Positions 8,244 to 17,665 of a DNA stretch of 61,229 bases are shown here, one piece after another. The stretch is from the NCBI GenBank assembly GCA_029260055.1, contig JAJDDX010000418.1, positions 1-61,229 on the forward strand, in the 5' to 3' direction. The notes under the pieces were generated by a model. That model ran no database searches, was not told the origin of the DNA, and saw nothing but the letters and a program-made list of their open reading frames with translations. This stretch comes from Phycisphaerae bacterium (lineage in GTDB: Bacteria > Planctomycetota > Phycisphaerae > UBA1845). A program made the translations under genes and the position numbers. The number at the start of each line of letters is the position of its first letter. Position 1 is the first letter of the stretch.

Positions 8244-10357
8244 GTACCGATGAGCTTCGAAGGACTCTGCGAAGTGCGACGGCTGTCACGGATAGCGCGT
8301 TTGCCGTTCTAAAGAGCATTTCTGCACTCATCAACGACAAGAAGCAGGAGGTGACCGGCCGGGAGATGGTTCTTCGTGCTCTGGAACGCCGCAACGAGTT
8401 TGGTCACTGCACCCCAATCCTCGACGGACTGACGAGAGCCATCGGGCTGTTTCCGTACGCAGATCCGGAGGCCCTCGATTTTCGAGATAGTGTGGCCTAC
8501 GAGTTTCATCGGCCCCTGAACATGTCCGAGAATCTCGTGTTTCATCGAGAACAAGCAGATGTGTACAGGCGGCTCCTCGACGGGGACAGTGTTATCCTCA
8601 GCGCCCCAACGAGCTTCGGCAAGAGCCGCATCATCGATGCCATGATCGCGACGCGCCGTTTCAAAAACATCGCCGTAATCGTCCCAACTTTGGCGCTTAT
8701 CGACGAGACGCGCCGTCGGCTGTCGAGGCAGTTTTCCGGTGCCTACAAGATCGTCACTCATCTCTCGCAAGAGCCGGCGGAAAAGAACATCTTCGTGTTC
8801 ACGGCGGAGCGAGCCGTCGCCTACGAAGCGTTCCCGCGGATCGAGTTCTTCGTCATCGACGAGTTCTACAAACTCGGCGCCATGAGCGAAGATACGACGC
8901 GAACGGTGGCGCTAAACCACGCATTCTACAAGCTGAGACAAGGCGACGGGCAATTCTACCTTCTGGGGCCGAGCATCGAGACGATTCCGCACGGCCTTGA
9001 GGAGGAGTTCCGGTGCTACTTCTACCCCACACGCTACAACACGGTCGTAGCCGACCAGGAGAGAGTTGCAGGGCGCGGGCACGATCTGGAACGGCTGGTC
9101 ACACTTGCGAAGACACTCAATGAGCCGACGTTGGTGTACTGCAAATCGCCAGCACGTGTAAACGCAGCGGCTCGTGCGCTGCTTGCCGCCGGCGTCGGCG
9201 TTGATACACCATCCTTGAAGCCGGCGGCCGAATGGACGGGGAGCTCATATCATCCGGACTGGGTGTTCGGCCAGGCGCTTGTACGTGGCATCGGCGTTCA
9301 CCACGGGCGCCTGCCCCGCTCACTTGCCCAGTACGTTGTGCGGATGTTCAATGAGTTGCGCCTGCGGTTCCTGATTTGCACTTCGACCCTGATCGAGGGT
9401 GTAAACACCAAAGCGAAGAACGTAGTCGTCTTCGACAAGAAGATAGGTACTAAGGACTACGATTTCTTTACGTTCAACAACATAAGGGGTAGATCAGGCC
9501 GAATGTTCGAGCACTATGTCGGCCGCGTATTCCTGTTCCACGAACCGCCGGAACATCGCCTGCCCTTTGTCGAGTTTCCGGTATTCACTCAAGGAGAAGA
9601 TGTTCCTGGGAGCTTGCTTGTACAGATCGACACGCCTGACCTTAGGCCTGCCGCGCTAGACCGCGTACGCAAGATCGCAGACCAGGAGGTTCTGCCGATG
9701 AGCATCATTCGTGAGAACTCGACGATCGACCCTGAGGCGCAGATTGGCCTAGCGAAAGCGATCGGGGACGACGCGCACGTGATGTCCCGTCGGCTATCAT
9801 GGCGGAAGTTCCCGGAATACCAACAACTCAAGGCTGCATGCGAGTTGATTTGGAAACACCTGGTGGATGCTAAACGACGAGGCGGAGTACGATCTGGAAG
9901 CCAACTTGCGATGAAGACGTGGCAACTTCGTAAGACGCCAAGTGCCGCGAAGCGGATTCGCGATGAGTTGACTCCGGGCAAATACGCAGCGAAGTCGCCG
10001 GACGAGGCGGTCGAGCGGGTCCTTGCGTTTGAGCGGACTTGGGCGGGTTTTGAGATGCCACGCTACTTGATGGCGCTCTCCCGGATACAGGCGTCGGTAC
10101 TTGGGCGACAAGGGTTGCCCACAGGGGACTACAGCGCGTTTGCGGCACAGGTCGAGTGTTCGTTCCGGAACCCGGTTACCGCTGCACTGGATGAGTATGG
10201 CGTGCCACCTCAGGTCGTCGAGAGGATTCAGCCAGCGCTCGGCGAGACGGACGATCTGGATCGAGCGTTGGTGCGACTCAAGACGCTAGACGTGCAGGCG
10301 CTGCGGCTGGGGAACTTCGAGGCGGAGTTGGTGCGGGATGCCCAGGCGGGTCTTTGA
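8228..10357 (+). CDS. hamB: Hachiman defence helicase HamB (DExx-box, Ski2-like)
   Basis: The 709-residue superfamily 2 helicase starts at ATG 8228 inside hamA. Walker A is SAPTSFGKS (residues about 125-133), motif Ia is IVPTLALIDE, and motif II is VIDEFYKL, a DEFY variant around residues 211-214. Domain 2 shows VYCKSPARV, LICTSTLIEGVN (motif V) and IRGRSGRMF (motif VI). This is the form of HamB and related Ski2-like helicases. In the family, HamB loads on DNA ends or nicks and releases its nuclease partner HamA. Nothing is missing, so the system may be functional. The C-terminal 230 residues are helical and specific to this group. Confidence 0.88.
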   Translation: MAGTLSTDELRRTLRSATAVTDSAFAVLKSISALINDKKQEVTGREMVLRALERRNEFGHCTPILDGLTRAIGLFPYADPEALDFRDSVAYEFHRPLNMSENLVFHREQADVYRRLLDGDSVILSAPTSFGKSRIIDAMIATRRFKNIAVIVPTLALIDETRRRLSRQFSGAYKIVTHLSQEPAEKNIFVFTAERAVAYEAFPRIEFFVIDEFYKLGAMSEDTTRTVALNHAFYKLRQGDGQFYLLGPSIETIPHGLEEEFRCYFYPTRYNTVVADQERVAGRGHDLERLVTLAKTLNEPTLVYCKSPARVNAAARALLAAGVGVDTPSLKPAAEWTGSSYHPDWVFGQALVRGIGVHHGRLPRSLAQYVVRMFNELRLRFLICTSTLIEGVNTKAKNVVVFDKKIGTKDYDFFTFNNIRGRSGRMFEHYVGRVFLFHEPPEHRLPFVEFPVFTQGEDVPGSLLVQIDTPDLRPAALDRVRKIADQEVLPMSIIRENSTIDPEAQIGLAKAIGDDAHVMSRRLSWRKFPEYQQLKAACELIWKHLVDAKRRGGVRSGSQLAMKTWQLRKTPSAAKRIRDELTPGKYAAKSPDEAVERVLAFERTWAGFEMPRYLMALSRIQASVLGRQGLPTGDYSAFAAQVECSFRNPVTAALDEYGVPPQVVERIQPALGETDDLDRALVRLKTLDVQALRLGNFEAELVRDAQAGL

Positions 10358-10650
10358 AGTCGCTTGGTTTGCGGATCGCCCGAAAGGCCCGGACGCGTCC
10401 CGGACCTGGATTGCCGTCACTGACCGACGGCGGGAGGAGCGAGAAGCGAGGCTCCTTCTGCGGATTCGCGGGGCACCCTCGGCCCCGCACGGCTCGTCGG
10501 ATCGCCCGCACTTGCGGCGGCGAGTAGTGCTTGGCCTTCGCGACTTTGGCGTGCCCTGACCAAGTCCCTTCGTTATGATATCGAGATGCGATTGCACTGT
10601 TGCCACACCCGCTCCGCGGGCAAGAGTGCTTGAGCGGTTTCGGCACGCTG

Positions 10651-11133
10651 ATGGAGGGCCTCCCAGTGGCTGGTAAGACCAAGCGACTCGACAAGACGTT
10701 CGTGGGGAGTGCGGGGGTGTTCCATGTGGCAAGCGAACTCAGCATGCGTGGGCTCATCGCCTTGCCAACGATCAAGAACACGCGCGGCATCGATATCCTC
10801 GTTACGGATCCGGAAACCGGTGCTCATGCAATCTTGCAGGTCAAGACATCGCAGGACTGTGTTTCCTTCTGGCCGACATCGAAGCCCGAGAACTGTCCCG
10901 CCGGTCGAGACACATTCTTCGTCTTTGTACGCAGATTGGTGGGCTGCCACCGGTTCGAGGCGTTCGTTGTCAGGGCAAGTCGCGTTGTTGACGATGTGCG
11001 CCGCGTCGTGTCTGGCCAGAAAGCGCGCGGAAGGTCGGTTTTCCCGTGCTGGTACCTTCCAAAGGACGAAGCCAATGCTCTCCGTTCCGCCTGGAGCGAC
11101 TGGCGACCGGCCATCGATTCACCGTGCACTTAG
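10651..11133 (+). CDS. PD-(D/E)XK-like nuclease-fold protein
   Basis: About 160 residues from ATG 10651 (MEGLPVAGKTKRLDK); the open frame reaches 10600 and a GTG at 10666 is another option. The segment VGSAGVFHVASELSMRGLIA is the helix that opens many small nuclease-fold proteins (G-x-AGE-like). It is followed by NTRGIDILV (D48) and AILQVKTSQ (Q63, K65), giving the D...QxK version of the PD-(D/E)XK site. This form is common in orphan endonucleases and DUF4365-like proteins of defence islands. No specificity or partner can be named. It lies 290 bases after hamB and 170 bases before the DUF4062 gene on the same strand. Confidence 0.7.
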   Translation: MEGLPVAGKTKRLDKTFVGSAGVFHVASELSMRGLIALPTIKNTRGIDILVTDPETGAHAILQVKTSQDCVSFWPTSKPENCPAGRDTFFVFVRRLVGCHRFEAFVVRASRVVDDVRRVVSGQKARGRSVFPCWYLPKDEANALRSAWSDWRPAIDSPCT

Positions 11134-11306
11134 GATGGGTGGGGACCAAGCCCTCGTTTCGTGCTGTACCCGAGATTGACCACTCGGTTCTCGCCTACTA
11201 CGTTGGCGCTCGTGTTGGTAGGCAGCAACTGGCTTCGCGACGACGGAGCTCTCGGAGGCTTCCGCCGGCGTGGCGTGCGATCGCCGTGTGGACGAGGGGC
11301 AACCTA

Positions 11307-13205
11307 GTGGTTCCCAAACGCCTGATCGCGTTTATCTCCAGCACAGCGGACCTTGCGGTGGAGCGTGAGGCCATCGAAAGCGCGCTATCTGCGCTTGAGA
11401 TCGACGGGGTACGCTTCGAAACGTGTCCATCATCACCCAACGATCCGCTCACCGAGTGCCTGCAACGCATCGAGGAATCTGACGCGCTCGTTCTTCTGTT
11501 GGGTGACCAGTACGGCACGGAACTCGCAAATGGACTGTCGTTTACGCATCAGGAGTATCGTCATGCGCGTGAGCTGGACCTCCCGGTGTTCGCTTTCAAG
11601 TTGAAGGCCGCGTCGCCGGAGAAACCGCAGGTCGCGTTTATCACTGAGGTCGAAGCCGAGGTCTTTAGATGCGCACCGGTCCGCTCGATCGAGGAACTCA
11701 CGGCCCAGGTCCGAGCCAGTTTCCTGATGGAGTATGCGCGCTGTTTTCGCCGTGTGCACACGCCGCCCCAACAACCTGTGCTTGGCCCTCCTCCGCCCGC
11801 AGGCCCCCTTCCGTCGATGCCTGGTACCCTGGACGGCTTTCGGCGACTCCTCATGGAACTCGATTCCCGTGGAGACGACGTCAGTATTCGTGTCCTCGCG
11901 GAGGAATCTGAGCGTGAGTACCTCGACGATCCGCAGGTCATCGGAATCGTCTTCGCCGCTGAAGTAAACCTCGGCATCAACGGAGTGGAGGTTGATCCGC
12001 GACGAGTCACCGACGCGATCCGGTTCTGGGAGCGGTTACTGGACGAAGCGCCGGAACGTTCTGCCGATCTCAAATACGACATCGGGAACGCGTTAGCTGT
12101 GCTGCAACGCTTCGGCGAGGCGATTGAGCAGTACCAGGCCGCACTGGACGAACAGCCTGCGTTTGCCGAATGTTGGAAGAACCTCGCGGCCGTGCACTGC
12201 GCTCAGGATAACCTGGACGCGGCACGGCACTGCCTGGAGCGAGCCATCGCGATCAAGCCTAAGCTGCCGCAGGCCCTTTACTCATTGGCCACGCTCACCA
12301 TCCAAGAGGGCGGCGATCTCGACGTCGCCCTCGCCTGGTTGAACCGTATCGCGGTCACGCGGATCCCACATGGCATGTCCGCGGCCGTCCTGGCGTGGAA
12401 GGCGCACATCTACACCAACCTCGGCCGTTTCGCTGAAGGGATCGCGTGTGTAGAGGATGCGTTATCGCTCGACCCAGAACCGAAGTGGGCGTGGATGATT
12501 GCCGCGCGGCTCTACAGTCTGGCCCGGAGGCAATCGCTGACGTGGTTGCCTGACGCAATCCAGTTCTGGCACCGGTTTTTGGACGGGCACGCTGACGTCG
12601 AAGAGGCATGGTGCGAACTTGGGTACGCTTATTGGGATGTGTGTAGAAGCACAGATAGTGAGGAGCCGAGGCGTGAGGGACGACGTGCGCTTGAGAAGGC
12701 GCTTGAGTTGGGGTTGAGCGACGGCGGCCTGGTGGAGGATCGGGTCGGGCATCTTTGCCAGGACGAAGGGAACTGGGGGGAAGCGGCGGACTTCTTTCGA
12801 TTGGCCGTAGCGAAGGACCCGAGCCAGTTCGGCTACTGCCTCGGTGTCAGCCTGACGGCTCTTGGTCAGTTCGAAGAGGCGTTGCCGTGGATCCTGGAGG
12901 CTGCCAAGCAGCACCAACCAGACGCGCTCAGCTGGTTTCAGGTCGCGTTGTGCTATGAGGGTCTCGGTCAAACGGACTACGCGATCGCGTCATATGAAAG
13001 AGCGATCGAACTCGATGAATCGTACGCTGATGCGTGGTTCAACCTGGGCGGAATCATTTGGAACAGCGGCGATCAGGAACGAGCGTTCACGGTATGGCAG
13101 GACGCGTGTCGTCGCTTTCCGGAGCATGAGCGGGCACAAGAGGTCATCGAGTTCCTCGCGCGGGCTGCGCTTATGCCTGATGCGGATCGGGCGGAAGAAG
13201 TCTAG
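11307..13205 (+). CDS. DUF4062-TPR protein
   Basis: A GTG start at 11307 has GAGGGG upstream; the frame is open to 11046 but that part overlaps the preceding gene in another frame. 632 residues. The N-terminus is a DUF4062 domain (about residues 4-145): RLIAFISSTADLAVEREAI, LTECLQRIEESDALVLLLGDQYGT, and SFTHQEYRHA. DUF4062 is a Rossmann-like fold related to TIR/SLOG-type sensor or effector domains and is typical of NTPase and conflict-system proteins. After a Pro-rich linker, about residues 165-610 consist of tetratricopeptide repeats (for example AIEQYQAALDEQPAFAECWKNLA and AIASYERAIELDESYADAWFNLG). A sensor/adaptor role with the protease encoded 67 bases downstream is plausible. Confidence 0.82.
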   Translation: MVPKRLIAFISSTADLAVEREAIESALSALEIDGVRFETCPSSPNDPLTECLQRIEESDALVLLLGDQYGTELANGLSFTHQEYRHARELDLPVFAFKLKAASPEKPQVAFITEVEAEVFRCAPVRSIEELTAQVRASFLMEYARCFRRVHTPPQQPVLGPPPPAGPLPSMPGTLDGFRRLLMELDSRGDDVSIRVLAEESEREYLDDPQVIGIVFAAEVNLGINGVEVDPRRVTDAIRFWERLLDEAPERSADLKYDIGNALAVLQRFGEAIEQYQAALDEQPAFAECWKNLAAVHCAQDNLDAARHCLERAIAIKPKLPQALYSLATLTIQEGGDLDVALAWLNRIAVTRIPHGMSAAVLAWKAHIYTNLGRFAEGIACVEDALSLDPEPKWAWMIAARLYSLARRQSLTWLPDAIQFWHRFLDGHADVEEAWCELGYAYWDVCRSTDSEEPRREGRRALEKALELGLSDGGLVEDRVGHLCQDEGNWGEAADFFRLAVAKDPSQFGYCLGVSLTALGQFEEALPWILEAAKQHQPDALSWFQVALCYEGLGQTDYAIASYERAIELDESYADAWFNLGGIIWNSGDQERAFTVWQDACRRFPEHERAQEVIEFLARAALMPDADRAEEV

Positions 13206-13272
13206 CGGCTCAGAGGTTTGCCTCGGGGAACCGCCTGCCACTTGGTGGTTGCCGGCTGACGGAGGCGGTGCG

Positions 13273-15306
13273 GTGTCAACCCGGTTCGTTGAGCGCAACT
13301 TAGCTTGGTGTGCATCGGAGTGTCGGCGGTTCCTCGCCGAACATGACTACGTCATTGCACGCACAAGAGACGAAAACCACGTCATCGAAGCTGTTTACGG
13401 CCGCAGAGACCACCTCCGCGAACTGTCGCTGTCGCGCGTACGAATCCACTTCGCGCCGTGTGCTCAGGACACAACCGAACTCGTCATCAACTTTCCCGGC
13501 CAAGTCGCCGACCTAGCACGATCAGTAACTTGGTTCCTCACCAGCACTGCGCCGGTCCTTGTCCTAGCGTTCATCTATGCGACAGGGCGTAGGCCCGAAC
13601 TACTGGCCAACCGGGCGGCGGCTGACCTAGTATTCGTCGCCAGTGGTGCGTTCGCATGTTGGATTCTCACGCGAATGGTCTTGAAGATCCATCGGGGGGA
13701 AGAGCACCGAAGACGGCTGGAGGCTGCGCTTTGGGAGCGGATGGATCCTGATGGCACACCTTCACATGAAACTGACGACTCAGCCGCGGAGCGCCGACGA
13801 GACTATGGCCTCAGGAAACTCGTCTTCTTGTGTCTGGCCGTTATCGGGTCGCTTTGGCTGAGCACGAGTTTTCTTGTCTACCTCATGACACCCGCGTCGG
13901 ATTCCGCCGAGACGAGACACCATAGCCTCGCGTTCTTTGTCGCACTTCATGTACGCTACCCCGCCGGGACGATTGTCGGACTTCTAGTGCTTTGGGCAGC
14001 TGTTCCAGGTCTGCTGATTTCTGGATGGCTGGCGGCTGCGTACAAACTCGCGCACAGGTTCCAGTGGAAGGCGAAGTTCTTTGGGGTGTACACGGTGTGG
14101 TGGGTAGCGATTAGTCTGCCTGCCCTGTTCTGGCTGATACGGTTTAGCGGAGCGGCCGTGGACGCAGAATCATCCCCGCCGAGGCTGCCGAGCGCTTTCC
14201 GTATCCTGCAAACCGGGGCAACGTGGACGGTGTTGTTTGGGCAAGTGATGTGCATGGCGGCGACATTCCGCTTAGCATCAAGGATCACGGGAATCGCCAA
14301 GGACCATCGAGAGTTCGATCCGCCGTCTACTCGCTATGAGGAGCGAGGTGCTCCGCGCGCCAACGGCAGCCCGGATCGCGCTCTTGTCAGCCTGTGTCGC
14401 TGGACTCTTGCTAACTGGGCATTTTTCTCAGTACTATGCGTTGCGTCCGCAGCTTACTTGATCTCGACCGTATGTGATGCGACCGCCGCCGTCGTGGACA
14501 GCAGCCGATACTCGTCGCAGTCGTGGCGCTGGCCCATCCTCGTTCCGTTGACGGCCCGATCTGCCGCGATCCAGGCAATCGTAGTTGCATGTATCATGGG
14601 GGTCCCGTTCGCCCTCACGTGGCTTTCAGCAGGAAACGCGATGCTTCGACGGAGGACGCGGCGGGTGCTAGGGCGGCGACTAGCACAACGCCCAGAGGAA
14701 CTCGGATTGTCGATCGATGTGGTCAATGCGCTCCAGCTAAGTCTTGAACGAATCCCAGTCGTAATCGCGCCGCTTCCCGACACTCGCATCTCTGTAGAGA
14801 TCGACGTTGGCGGCGTTTTTCGAAGAGAGGCGGTACTCTGGGTATCCATCGGCGCCATGCGACGCTTAAAAGGCGAGGAACTTGACGCGGTTCTCTGGCA
14901 TGAAGTCTACCACGCCTCGCAGTTGAAGCGAGACGCGTTTCGTGATCTCGTCGGCTTGCTCGCTCCTTGGGCATTCCGGTTTCTCGATCTACCGCGGGAT
15001 CTTTATGCGCAGGAGAAGGAAGCCGACCGCTTTGCCGCTCGACGAAGCGGATCCATCACCGTACTCGTTTCAGCTCTACGGCTGGCGTCAGAGCGCAATC
15101 GGGCTGGCCTCTCGCCAGAGAAGCGTGCGCATGATACGTTGCGCCCTGACTGGTGGCCGTCGTTCCATGCGTTCGATATACTCTTCGAGGCTGGCTGGCT
15201 GGCGTATGCCTATCCGGACGTCGCGCAGCGGATCCGTTGGCTGGAACAATACCCGATGGACGACAATCCTCAGGTAGGTGTGGAAGTGCCGTCGGCTCCT
15301 AAGTGA
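13273..15306 (+). CDS. Integral membrane M48-family metalloprotease
   Basis: A GTG start at 13273 gives about 677 residues; the frame is open farther left but overlaps the TPR gene. Hydrophobic segments cluster in the first two thirds (for example VTWFLTSTAPVLVLAFIYA, LVFLCLAVIGSLWLSTSF, TIVGLLVLWAAVPGLLISG), about eight helices. The C-terminal third is a zinc protease domain: RRLKGEELDAVLWHEVYHAS carries HEVYH at residues 543-547, and YAQEKEADRFA (E581-D585) supplies the third ligand. This is the Ste24/HtpX (M48) signature. Its N-terminal membrane region does not resemble normal HtpX. It sits 67 bases after the DUF4062-TPR gene and 33 bases before a winged-helix gene, forming a likely operon. 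Confidence 0.82.
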   Translation: MSTRFVERNLAWCASECRRFLAEHDYVIARTRDENHVIEAVYGRRDHLRELSLSRVRIHFAPCAQDTTELVINFPGQVADLARSVTWFLTSTAPVLVLAFIYATGRRPELLANRAAADLVFVASGAFACWILTRMVLKIHRGEEHRRRLEAALWERMDPDGTPSHETDDSAAERRRDYGLRKLVFLCLAVIGSLWLSTSFLVYLMTPASDSAETRHHSLAFFVALHVRYPAGTIVGLLVLWAAVPGLLISGWLAAAYKLAHRFQWKAKFFGVYTVWWVAISLPALFWLIRFSGAAVDAESSPPRLPSAFRILQTGATWTVLFGQVMCMAATFRLASRITGIAKDHREFDPPSTRYEERGAPRANGSPDRALVSLCRWTLANWAFFSVLCVASAAYLISTVCDATAAVVDSSRYSSQSWRWPILVPLTARSAAIQAIVVACIMGVPFALTWLSAGNAMLRRRTRRVLGRRLAQRPEELGLSIDVVNALQLSLERIPVVIAPLPDTRISVEIDVGGVFRREAVLWVSIGAMRRLKGEELDAVLWHEVYHASQLKRDAFRDLVGLLAPWAFRFLDLPRDLYAQEKEADRFAARRSGSITVLVSALRLASERNRAGLSPEKRAHDTLRPDWWPSFHAFDILFEAGWLAYAYPDVAQRIRWLEQYPMDDNPQVGVEVPSAPK

Positions 15307-15339
15307 GTGCCACGTCTCCGTCCTGCGTGGGAGGTGTCT

Positions 15340-16257
15340 ATGCACGAATCTGCCTTCCTTGGGAGTACCAAGCCGTTCGTCAATGAACTGGCAACCGTTC
15401 TGTGTCCCGATGAGGCTGACTTGTTCAACGACATGTGGTCGGCCCTAGATCCTATCTTCAAGGTCTGGGTTGAGGACGCTTCACGCGGGGAGACAATTGC
15501 ACCGCTTGACATTGCTGCACCTCAAGGCCTGGGATTCGCGCAAACGGCGTCTGCGGAGATGCCTATTGCGATGCTTACTGCTGTTGCGAGCATGCTTGAG
15601 CTGTGGGATGCTGGCGGCTCCAGTACGGCGGTTGGTGCGCGAGCCACGGTGGCGAAGTATGCCCAGAGCTTCGGCGCCGGAGACAGTCTCAAGCGGTGTC
15701 TCGTGGCGGAGGTTCCTGCATTCTGTTTTCGCATGTTGGACGCGATGTCGGACGCCCCTGGTTCCCCGGCTGCCACCGAACCCAACACGAAGTGCGCGCG
15801 TCGCGATCATCGAGCTGGTGAAGCATTCACAGTCATCATGGCGACGGAGACGCTGCCAGAGTTGCGTCTCGACCAGGTTGTCGAGTTCAAGAAACAGCAC
15901 TCACCGTCGGGCTTCCATATCTGGATCGATGATTCACAGCGTGAGGTGTTCGTCGATGCGTGTCCTATCCAACTGGGCCGACGCCCGACGGCCGTGTTGC
16001 GTTGCCTTGTGGAGTTCCATGGGCAGCGCGTTCGACATAGCCAGTTAGTGCAAGCCTGCGGCAAGGAACGGAGCTACAAGTCTACGGACGAGAGGGTCGC
16101 CTGGCGATGGATTTCTGATATCCGGCAAGCTGCTGGGACGCCGTTATCTAAGGAGATCGAGAGCTCGGACGGTGGCTACAGGTACGTCGGCTGCTCACGC
16201 GTTCTTATCATCCGACTGGCGAAGGACGCTCCAGCGGGTCTTCGGGCTCTGGGCTGA
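15340..16257 (+). CDS. Protein with C-terminal OmpR/PhoB-type winged helix
   Basis: ATG 15340 follows GGGAGGTG. The 305-residue protein has an uncharacterised helical N-terminal region (about residues 1-165), then a linker. About residues 190-285 resemble a trans_reg_C winged helix: strand FHIWIDDSQREVFVDACP, IQLGRRPTAVLRCLVEFHGQRV, SQLVQACG, DERVAWRWISDIRQAAG, and a closing wing DGGYRYVG. There is no receiver domain, so it is not a classical response regulator. It is the third gene of the DUF4062-TPR/M48 protease operon and could be the transcription factor or proteolysis target of that unit. Its last 50 bases overlap the convergent gene at 16208. Confidence 0.7.
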   Translation: MHESAFLGSTKPFVNELATVLCPDEADLFNDMWSALDPIFKVWVEDASRGETIAPLDIAAPQGLGFAQTASAEMPIAMLTAVASMLELWDAGGSSTAVGARATVAKYAQSFGAGDSLKRCLVAEVPAFCFRMLDAMSDAPGSPAATEPNTKCARRDHRAGEAFTVIMATETLPELRLDQVVEFKKQHSPSGFHIWIDDSQREVFVDACPIQLGRRPTAVLRCLVEFHGQRVRHSQLVQACGKERSYKSTDERVAWRWISDIRQAAGTPLSKEIESSDGGYRYVGCSRVLIIRLAKDAPAGLRALG

Positions 16258-16933
16258 CGGAGAGTCCCAACTGCGCATATAGGGGACGATAGAAGGAGCA
16301 GCCTTCGTGAAGGTCGCACATGTCCATGAGGATTGCGGACCATGTCTCCGCGAACGCATCCTGGCGGACGTATTCACGACGGTGCTTTTCACGAAACGAG
16401 AGATCGTCAACCCACTGGTCACAGAAACGCAAGATCTCCTGTACGCTCATATCGGTTGCCGAATACAGAATGACATTCTGGATGTAGTGTGCGCGCTGTT
16501 CCTGGCGATCATGTTTGTATTCTGCGTGTAACCGCTGGAAGTGCTCCTTGTAGGTCTCCGGTCTGATGAGGCCGCTTCCTGATTGCGACTCCAAGCTGCA
16601 CTGCGAATAGCCTGTCGCGAAACCCACGTACAGGGCGGATTGCGCCGAAGGCAACTTTTCCGCGACATCGTCAACTTCGGAGCGTTGGAGGCCGCTGACG
16701 TAACCTTCGACCGTGTTTCTGTAGGCTGTCAGGTATTCGCTCTCCACGAACCTCTGCCGAAGTCGGGGCAGGTGCCCCTTCACTCTGTTTCGCCAGTGAC
16801 GTTGGTCCATTCTGGCCATCTTGCGAATGTCCGGCCACGGTAAGGCGTCGAATGCTGCAGGCGGCGGCGCGTAACCGTCGATCATCACAGCGGCGATGCC
16901 GTGGCGATTCGGACCACTTTCGTACCTTGTCAT
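16208..16933 (-). CDS. Hypothetical protein (241 aa)
   Basis: This minus-strand frame starts at ATG 16933 (MTRYESGPNRHG) and overlaps the previous gene tail-to-tail by 50 bases. The text is protein-like, with charged helices (WRNRVKGHLPRLRQRFVESEYL, HFQRLHAEYKHDRQEQRAHY) and aromatic clusters, but shows no motif I recognise: no signal peptide, membrane helix or nucleotide-binding loop. A TTTTTAA-containing inverted repeat AGCTT-AAA-AAGCT is centred 26 bases upstream of the start, possibly its promoter. No clear ribosome-binding site is seen. Confidence 0.6.
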   Translation of the reverse strand: MTRYESGPNRHGIAAVMIDGYAPPPAAFDALPWPDIRKMARMDQRHWRNRVKGHLPRLRQRFVESEYLTAYRNTVEGYVSGLQRSEVDDVAEKLPSAQSALYVGFATGYSQCSLESQSGSGLIRPETYKEHFQRLHAEYKHDRQEQRAHYIQNVILYSATDMSVQEILRFCDQWVDDLSFREKHRREYVRQDAFAETWSAILMDMCDLHEGCSFYRPLYAQLGLSVSPEPEDPLERPSPVG

Positions 16934-16952
16934 CAGTAGTAAACGTGAACCG

Positions 16953-16965
16953 AGCTTAAAAAGCT
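16953..16965 (-). promoter_or_regulatory. AT-rich inverted repeat upstream of the 16933 gene
   Basis: AGCTT-AAA-AAGCT is a perfect 5-base-arm repeat and the only AT-rich element between the divergent genes at 16933 (minus) and 17182 (plus). It is centred 26 bases from the minus-strand ATG. No further gene is seen between 16934 and 17181. Confidence 0.3.
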
Positions 16966-17181
16966 TGTGGCGTTTCTGGCTCTCTAGGTGGAAGGAAATC
17001 CGAGGTGCTGCGTAGTAGGCTGTGTTCGAGCACTAAACAGGTATGCGCGTGACATGCTTGTGCGAGAGGTTGCAGGTACGTGTCAAGTAACGAGGTCTTG
17101 AACGGCGCTGACACGTGCCGTGCTGAGAACGCCCGTACGAGATGGGCGATGCGTTAAGAAGTTCTGCGTGGGAGGCATGCA

Positions 17182-17373
17182 ATGACTGCAGATGGCCTGG
17201 ACCGCAAGCGGCACGTCGACGGCCGTGGCCGGCGCGTTGAGACCCTGCCCGAGATCCAGGCAAGCAGCAAAGTGCCGCGATGTCCGCGGTGTCAGTCGGA
17301 GCGATATGAGGAGTCAGTCGGTTGCGCAGACTGCCGTTATCCGTTGCCCCGTCACTACTGGGGTGGTGTGTAG
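17182..17373 (+). CDS. Small zinc-ribbon protein
   Basis: 63 residues from ATG 17182, with the ribosome-binding site GGGAGG 8 bases upstream. After a charged N-terminus it has CPRC (C34, C37) and CADC (C48, C51) with ten residues between, a standard zinc ribbon. The end, PLPRHYWGGV, is aromatic and Gly-terminated. It lies just upstream of the ubiquitin-like cluster on the same strand and may be its first gene, though 290 bases separate it from the next one. Function is unknown. Confidence 0.6.
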   Translation: MTADGLDRKRHVDGRGRRVETLPEIQASSKVPRCPRCQSERYEESVGCADCRYPLPRHYWGGV

Positions 17374-17665
17374 GTTGCGCGTGCCGCCACCGTGCCGGCT
17401 TCATGCTCGGCCTCGCTCGCTACAGCTGATAGCGCTTGGGCGAGGGCATGCGTACAGGATAGCGCAGGAGTTCAGGACACGGATCTGCGTATACGCGGGC
17501 AAGTTCGCTCGTCACGTACGGGTCCTTCGCTGCGTAGAAGTCGTCTCGGATGAGGTGCGGCCCGTGTCGGGGATCGTAGCGTTCGCGGTCCATAGTTGAG
17601 TATGTGGCGCACGCCTTTTTAAGTCTTGCGCCAGTCGCGCGGTTAGCACGCTGAGCGAGTGGCGT

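Noticed and set aside
12862-13272. N-terminal extension of the M48 protease frame
   Set aside because: It overlaps the TPR coding sequence in another frame, is Arg/Ser-rich and lacks hydrophobic order; a GTG at 13273 gives a proper start.
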